This document shows positions 50,979 to 53,840 of a stretch of 53,840 nt of DNA, piece after piece. The position numbers and the translations under genes are program-made. The stretch is from Myxococcales bacterium. Its GTDB lineage: Bacteria > Myxococcota_A > UBA9160 > UBA4427. Position 1 is the first letter of the stretch; the number at the start of each line of letters is the position of its first letter. The stretch spans positions 1 to 53,840 of the forward strand of contig JADFNE010000030.1 of the NCBI GenBank assembly GCA_022563535.1, written 5' to 3'. The notes under the pieces were generated by a model that saw only the letters and a list, made by a program, of their open reading frames with translations, had not been told where the DNA came from and made no database searches.

Positions 50979-53783
50979 TTGAGCGATGTCGATGCGCAGC
51001 GAATGTTCTTTCGCAGAGAGATCGATCAAGATCTCTATCTTGAATACCGCGCAATAACACGCAGCGATCACATGATCGACGCGATGCGTCGCGGCATCAT
51101 GGTCGTGATCAGCCTCAATACGCTCTTCATTCTCTTTGACCTATGGGTGTTCCCGGAGCAGTTTCGCGATCTGCTGATCACTCGCATCGTCTGGAACGCC
51201 TTGATGGTGGCGATCTACCACAGCCCGATCCCGAGAGATGGATCGGTGCGCGCGATGCTCGCCTGCCATATCACGGGGCTCGGTCTTGTCGCGGTGATCG
51301 GGGGAGCGGGCGGCGTGGACAGTGGTTATGCGCCGGGCCTGATGTTGCTCTTTTTGGGCTTGCCCGTGCTCCTTCCCATGTCCCCCGGCCAGGCCGCCCG
51401 AGTGGTGACGGTCTCGCTCGTGGCACTCGGCGCATTGCCGTTGCTCAGCGGGTCGCCGCTCTGCCTCGAGTCCTGGGGCATGAACATGTTCTTTCCGACG
51501 GCTGCCGCGATCGAGTGCATCGCCAGTTGCGCCGCGCTGGAACGCATGCGCATCGCCGACTTCTTGCAGCGTCGAGAAATTCAAAGCGCGCGGGACGAAC
51601 TCGCCGAACTCGATCAGGCAAAGTCCCGCTTCAGTGCCAACGTGCACCACGAACTGAGAACGCCCCTCACCCTGATCCTCGCTCCCATCGACGCGATCCG
51701 CTCGGGTGACTTCGGCAAGACCACTGGCCTGCTGGCAGAAACGATCGAAACCATGCACGCCAACGGTCGCAGACTGTACAAGTTGATCTCCAACCTGCTC
51801 GACCTTTCGAAACTGGAGAGCAAGCTCTTCGAAATTTACCGCGCACCCATGGATCTGCACGAACTCGTCGACGACCTCGTGACGGCTGCTCGCGGCATGG
51901 CCGAGCGAAAGCACATCAGCCTCCGACACGAAGGCATCGACACGCTTGCGAACATCAACGCGGACGCCGCGGCGGTAGAGAAGATCTTGATGAACCTGGT
52001 AGGCAATGCGCTGAAATTCACCCCGTCCGGTGGCCAGATCGTCATTTCGGGAGAAGCCGCGCCGGATGGCGTGTTGATTCACGTCAAGGACAGTGGACAG
52101 GGGATCCCGGCCGACAAGCTGAAGTCGGTCTTTGACCGTTTCGCCCAGGTAGACGGTTCCGCCACACGCGCTCACCAGGGCACCGGGATCGGCCTGTCCC
52201 TGGCACTCGAACTCGCGCAGCTTCACGGGGGCGGGATCGAGGCAAAGAGCGCGGGTCCAGATCTTGGAACCACCATGACCCTCTCCCTGCCCATTGGCGA
52301 TGCAGATGCCGGGGCCCTTGAAGACGCCGCACTGCTTCCGGATGCTGAAGACTCACTGGGGCTTGGTCACTCGATCGAGGCCGTAGAAGCAGAGTTGAAT
52401 CTCGAACGACCCGCCTCGAGTCCGGGGGGCACAAGCGAACTCGAGGGCCTCGAAGGCCTCGAAGGCAATGTCGAGCGCTGGGAGGACGACACTCAGCAGC
52501 CGCAGACGGCTGCTGAGACCGACGCCGCGTCTCAACCGAAGCTGGGCGAGATCTTGATCGCAGAGGACAACCCCGACATGCGCCGGTTGCTGGCGACGTT
52601 GCTCGGTCGCGAATTTCGCGTCCGCACCGCACGCAACGGTCTCGATGCCCTCGAACAGATCTCGCAATCGGCGCCCGATCTCGTCCTCACCGACGTCATG
52701 ATGCCGGAGATGTCGGGCCTTGAACTGTGTCGCGAAATCAAGCGGCGCGACGATCTCAGCGCAATTCCGGTGGTGCTCGTGACCTCAAAGGCGGATCACG
52801 ACATGCAGGTCGAGGGCCTGGAACTCGGCGCGGACGATTACATCACCAAGCCCTTCCACCCGCGTGCACTGATCGCTCGGGTTCGCACACTCGTGCGCGT
52901 TCGGGGACTTCAGAAAGAACTCACTCAGAAGAATGAAACCCTGCAGACGGCACTCGACGACCTCAAGCAGGCCGAGGTTCAGATCATCCAATCCGAGCGA
53001 CTGGCAGCGGTGGGCGAACTCGCCGCGGGCATCGCACACGAAGTCAACAACCCGGTAAATTTCGCCCTCAACGCCGCCCGGGCCCTCGACGTCGAGTTCG
53101 AACGCGTTCAAGAACTCGTCTCCGCCGCCGCAGATCTCTCCACCGATGAAGGTGCCCCGGACGATTTCGGGCTGGACCGCTTCCGCCACATCGCTGACTC
53201 GGCCAAGCTTCACGATCTGGCGAGCACGATTGGCGAACTCTCGGGAATCGTACGCAGCGGACTCGAGCGCACGCAAGCCCTCGTCAGCGACCTGCGCGAC
53301 TTCGCAGCACCCGGTCGCAATACCGGTCAGGTACCCAACGTCGACATCGAAAAAGGAATCCGCTCAACCGTGCACTTGTTGAATTCCGCCATGTCCCACG
53401 CAAACGCCCAGGTCACCATAGAGGTTCAGGACGACCTGCCACTAATACTGGCCGACTCCGGCGCCCTCAACCAAGTATTCTTGAACCTGATCAAGAACGC
53501 GGCAGATGCATTCGAATACCGGGCAGGAAAGCTCGACATTCGCGTTAGTCACGATGAGCACGGAGTGCGAATAGAATTCCAGGACGACGGCCCGGGGATT
53601 CCTGCGGACGTCATCTCGCAGATCTTCGATCCGTTCTTTACGACCAAGACAGCCGGGAAGGGTACGGGACTGGGGTTGTCGATCTCGCGGCAGATTATTG
53701 AGAGCCATGAAGGAAGTCTGGAAGTGGAGTGCCCGGATGTGGGCGGGGCTTTGTTTGTGGTGAGGTTGCCGGTTTCGCGTTAG
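50979..53783 (+). CDS. Hybrid histidine kinase with two kinase cores around a receiver
   Basis: 934 aa. Six or so membrane helices (residues 38-185) form the sensor. Kinase core 1: phospho-acceptor H224 in HHELRTPLT, ATP-binding N-box at about 339 (NLVGNALKF), DSGQGIP and GTGIGLSLA. Then a linker (440-520) with LEG repeats, and a receiver at 523-640 (D572 in LTDVMMPEM, K624). Kinase core 2: H687 in AGIAHEVNNPVNF, N-box NLIKNAADAF, DDGPGIP and GTGLGLSIS. Both cores look intact. The TTG at 50979 has AAGG 12 bases upstream; ATG 51003 is the alternative start. It follows the MMPL gene closely, and no response-regulator gene with output domain is adjacent. Confidence 0.93.
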   Translation: MSDVDAQRMFFRREIDQDLYLEYRAITRSDHMIDAMRRGIMVVISLNTLFILFDLWVFPEQFRDLLITRIVWNALMVAIYHSPIPRDGSVRAMLACHITGLGLVAVIGGAGGVDSGYAPGLMLLFLGLPVLLPMSPGQAARVVTVSLVALGALPLLSGSPLCLESWGMNMFFPTAAAIECIASCAALERMRIADFLQRREIQSARDELAELDQAKSRFSANVHHELRTPLTLILAPIDAIRSGDFGKTTGLLAETIETMHANGRRLYKLISNLLDLSKLESKLFEIYRAPMDLHELVDDLVTAARGMAERKHISLRHEGIDTLANINADAAAVEKILMNLVGNALKFTPSGGQIVISGEAAPDGVLIHVKDSGQGIPADKLKSVFDRFAQVDGSATRAHQGTGIGLSLALELAQLHGGGIEAKSAGPDLGTTMTLSLPIGDADAGALEDAALLPDAEDSLGLGHSIEAVEAELNLERPASSPGGTSELEGLEGLEGNVERWEDDTQQPQTAAETDAASQPKLGEILIAEDNPDMRRLLATLLGREFRVRTARNGLDALEQISQSAPDLVLTDVMMPEMSGLELCREIKRRDDLSAIPVVLVTSKADHDMQVEGLELGADDYITKPFHPRALIARVRTLVRVRGLQKELTQKNETLQTALDDLKQAEVQIIQSERLAAVGELAAGIAHEVNNPVNFALNAARALDVEFERVQELVSAAADLSTDEGAPDDFGLDRFRHIADSAKLHDLASTIGELSGIVRSGLERTQALVSDLRDFAAPGRNTGQVPNVDIEKGIRSTVHLLNSAMSHANAQVTIEVQDDLPLILADSGALNQVFLNLIKNAADAFEYRAGKLDIRVSHDEHGVRIEFQDDGPGIPADVISQIFDPFFTTKTAGKGTGLGLSISRQIIESHEGSLEVECPDVGGALFVVRLPVSR

Positions 53784-53802
53784 GGGTAGTGAGGGGGCTG
53801 TG

Positions 53803-53840
53803 GTTGCGGGGCTTTGGGAATTGGCCTCGGGCCCTTCCTT
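53803..53840 (+). repeat. REP-like hairpin repeat, copy 2 (runs off the window)
   Basis: The sequence starts gttgcggggctttggg, identical for 16 bases to copy 1 at 20391, and shares gcctcggg and cttcctt after short differences. It folds into CGGGGC/GCCTCG with one G-T pair. It begins 19 bp after the kinase stop codon, the same sort of position as copy 1 after nadE. The element probably continues beyond the window. Confidence 0.6.

Noticed and set aside
1-53840. CRISPR array, tRNA or rRNA genes, prophage or conjugative genes
   Set aside because: No regular spacer-repeat pattern, no T-loop consensus in gaps, and no matching protein families were seen on either strand.

Overview
The window is about 53.8 kb of GC-rich bacterial chromosome with dense coding, short or overlapping gene joints (several GTGA or ATGA stop/start overlaps) and frequent GTG and TTG starts. 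Gene content (an aldehyde:ferredoxin-oxidoreductase cluster with paired MoeA proteins, a hopanoid-type RND exporter, thiolase-like and MaoC/SDR lipid enzymes, large signalling proteins, a RAYT transposase) suggests an uncultured deltaproteobacterial-type lineage (Myxococcota, Desulfobacterota or Binatota-like). That placement is inference; there is no rRNA or tRNA in the window. No phage, CRISPR array or conjugative element was seen.

Layout. 1-4.4 kb: the tail of a TPR protein, an orphan NarL-type response regulator, then a minus-strand set (CorC/HlyC transporter, small membrane-anchored protein, RlmD-type rRNA methyltransferase). 4.9-12 kb: a minus-strand tungsten/molybdenum cofactor block (M48 lipoprotein protease, MoaD-like carrier, tungsten aldehyde oxidoreductase, MoeA, MoeA fused to a substrate-binding-like domain). 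12.9-20.4 kb: ApaH and Smr on minus, then DHH phosphoesterase, a REC-PAS-GGDEF-EAL protein, a MaoC dehydratase and glutamine-dependent NAD synthetase on plus. 20.4-21.3 kb: a REP-associated tyrosine transposase (RAYT) preceded by a hairpin repeat whose second copy lies at the very end of the window. 21.3-34 kb: alcohol dehydrogenase and HpnN-like RND exporter, then a cell-surface glycan/glycolipid block (two polyprenol-phosphate mannosyltransferase-like enzymes, a GT4, a flippase-like protein, a methyltransferase and two GT-C-like membrane proteins). 34-38.4 kb: beta-lactamase-fold hydrolase, thiolase-like protein, secreted beta-propeller. 38.4-42 kb: a gene-poor stretch with coding remnants, then a minus-strand set of aldose epimerase, cytochrome c lipoprotein, VOC protein and a DCC-family redox protein. 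42-53.8 kb: zinc-ribbon protein, LplT-like transporter fused to a degenerate acyltransferase, SDR, a three-domain PilZ/hydrolase/methyltransferase protein, a second MMPL/RND transporter and a double-kinase hybrid histidine kinase.

The most striking observation is at 39479-39835 (minus). A complete DCC-family (DUF393) thiol-disulfide oxidoreductase can be read only if an in-frame TGA replaces the second cysteine of the CxxC motif (DGDCGF-TGA). A stem-loop directly downstream has two G's at the start of its apical loop, about 16 nt from the TGA, as expected of a bacterial SECIS element. I read it as a candidate CxxU selenoprotein. The second most interesting signal is the RAYT gene with its REP-like hairpin repeat at 20391 and 53803. 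Third are two unusual architectures: the 846-aa PilZ/LuxD-like/methyltransferase fusion and an LplT-PlsC fusion whose acyltransferase has lost both catalytic motifs.
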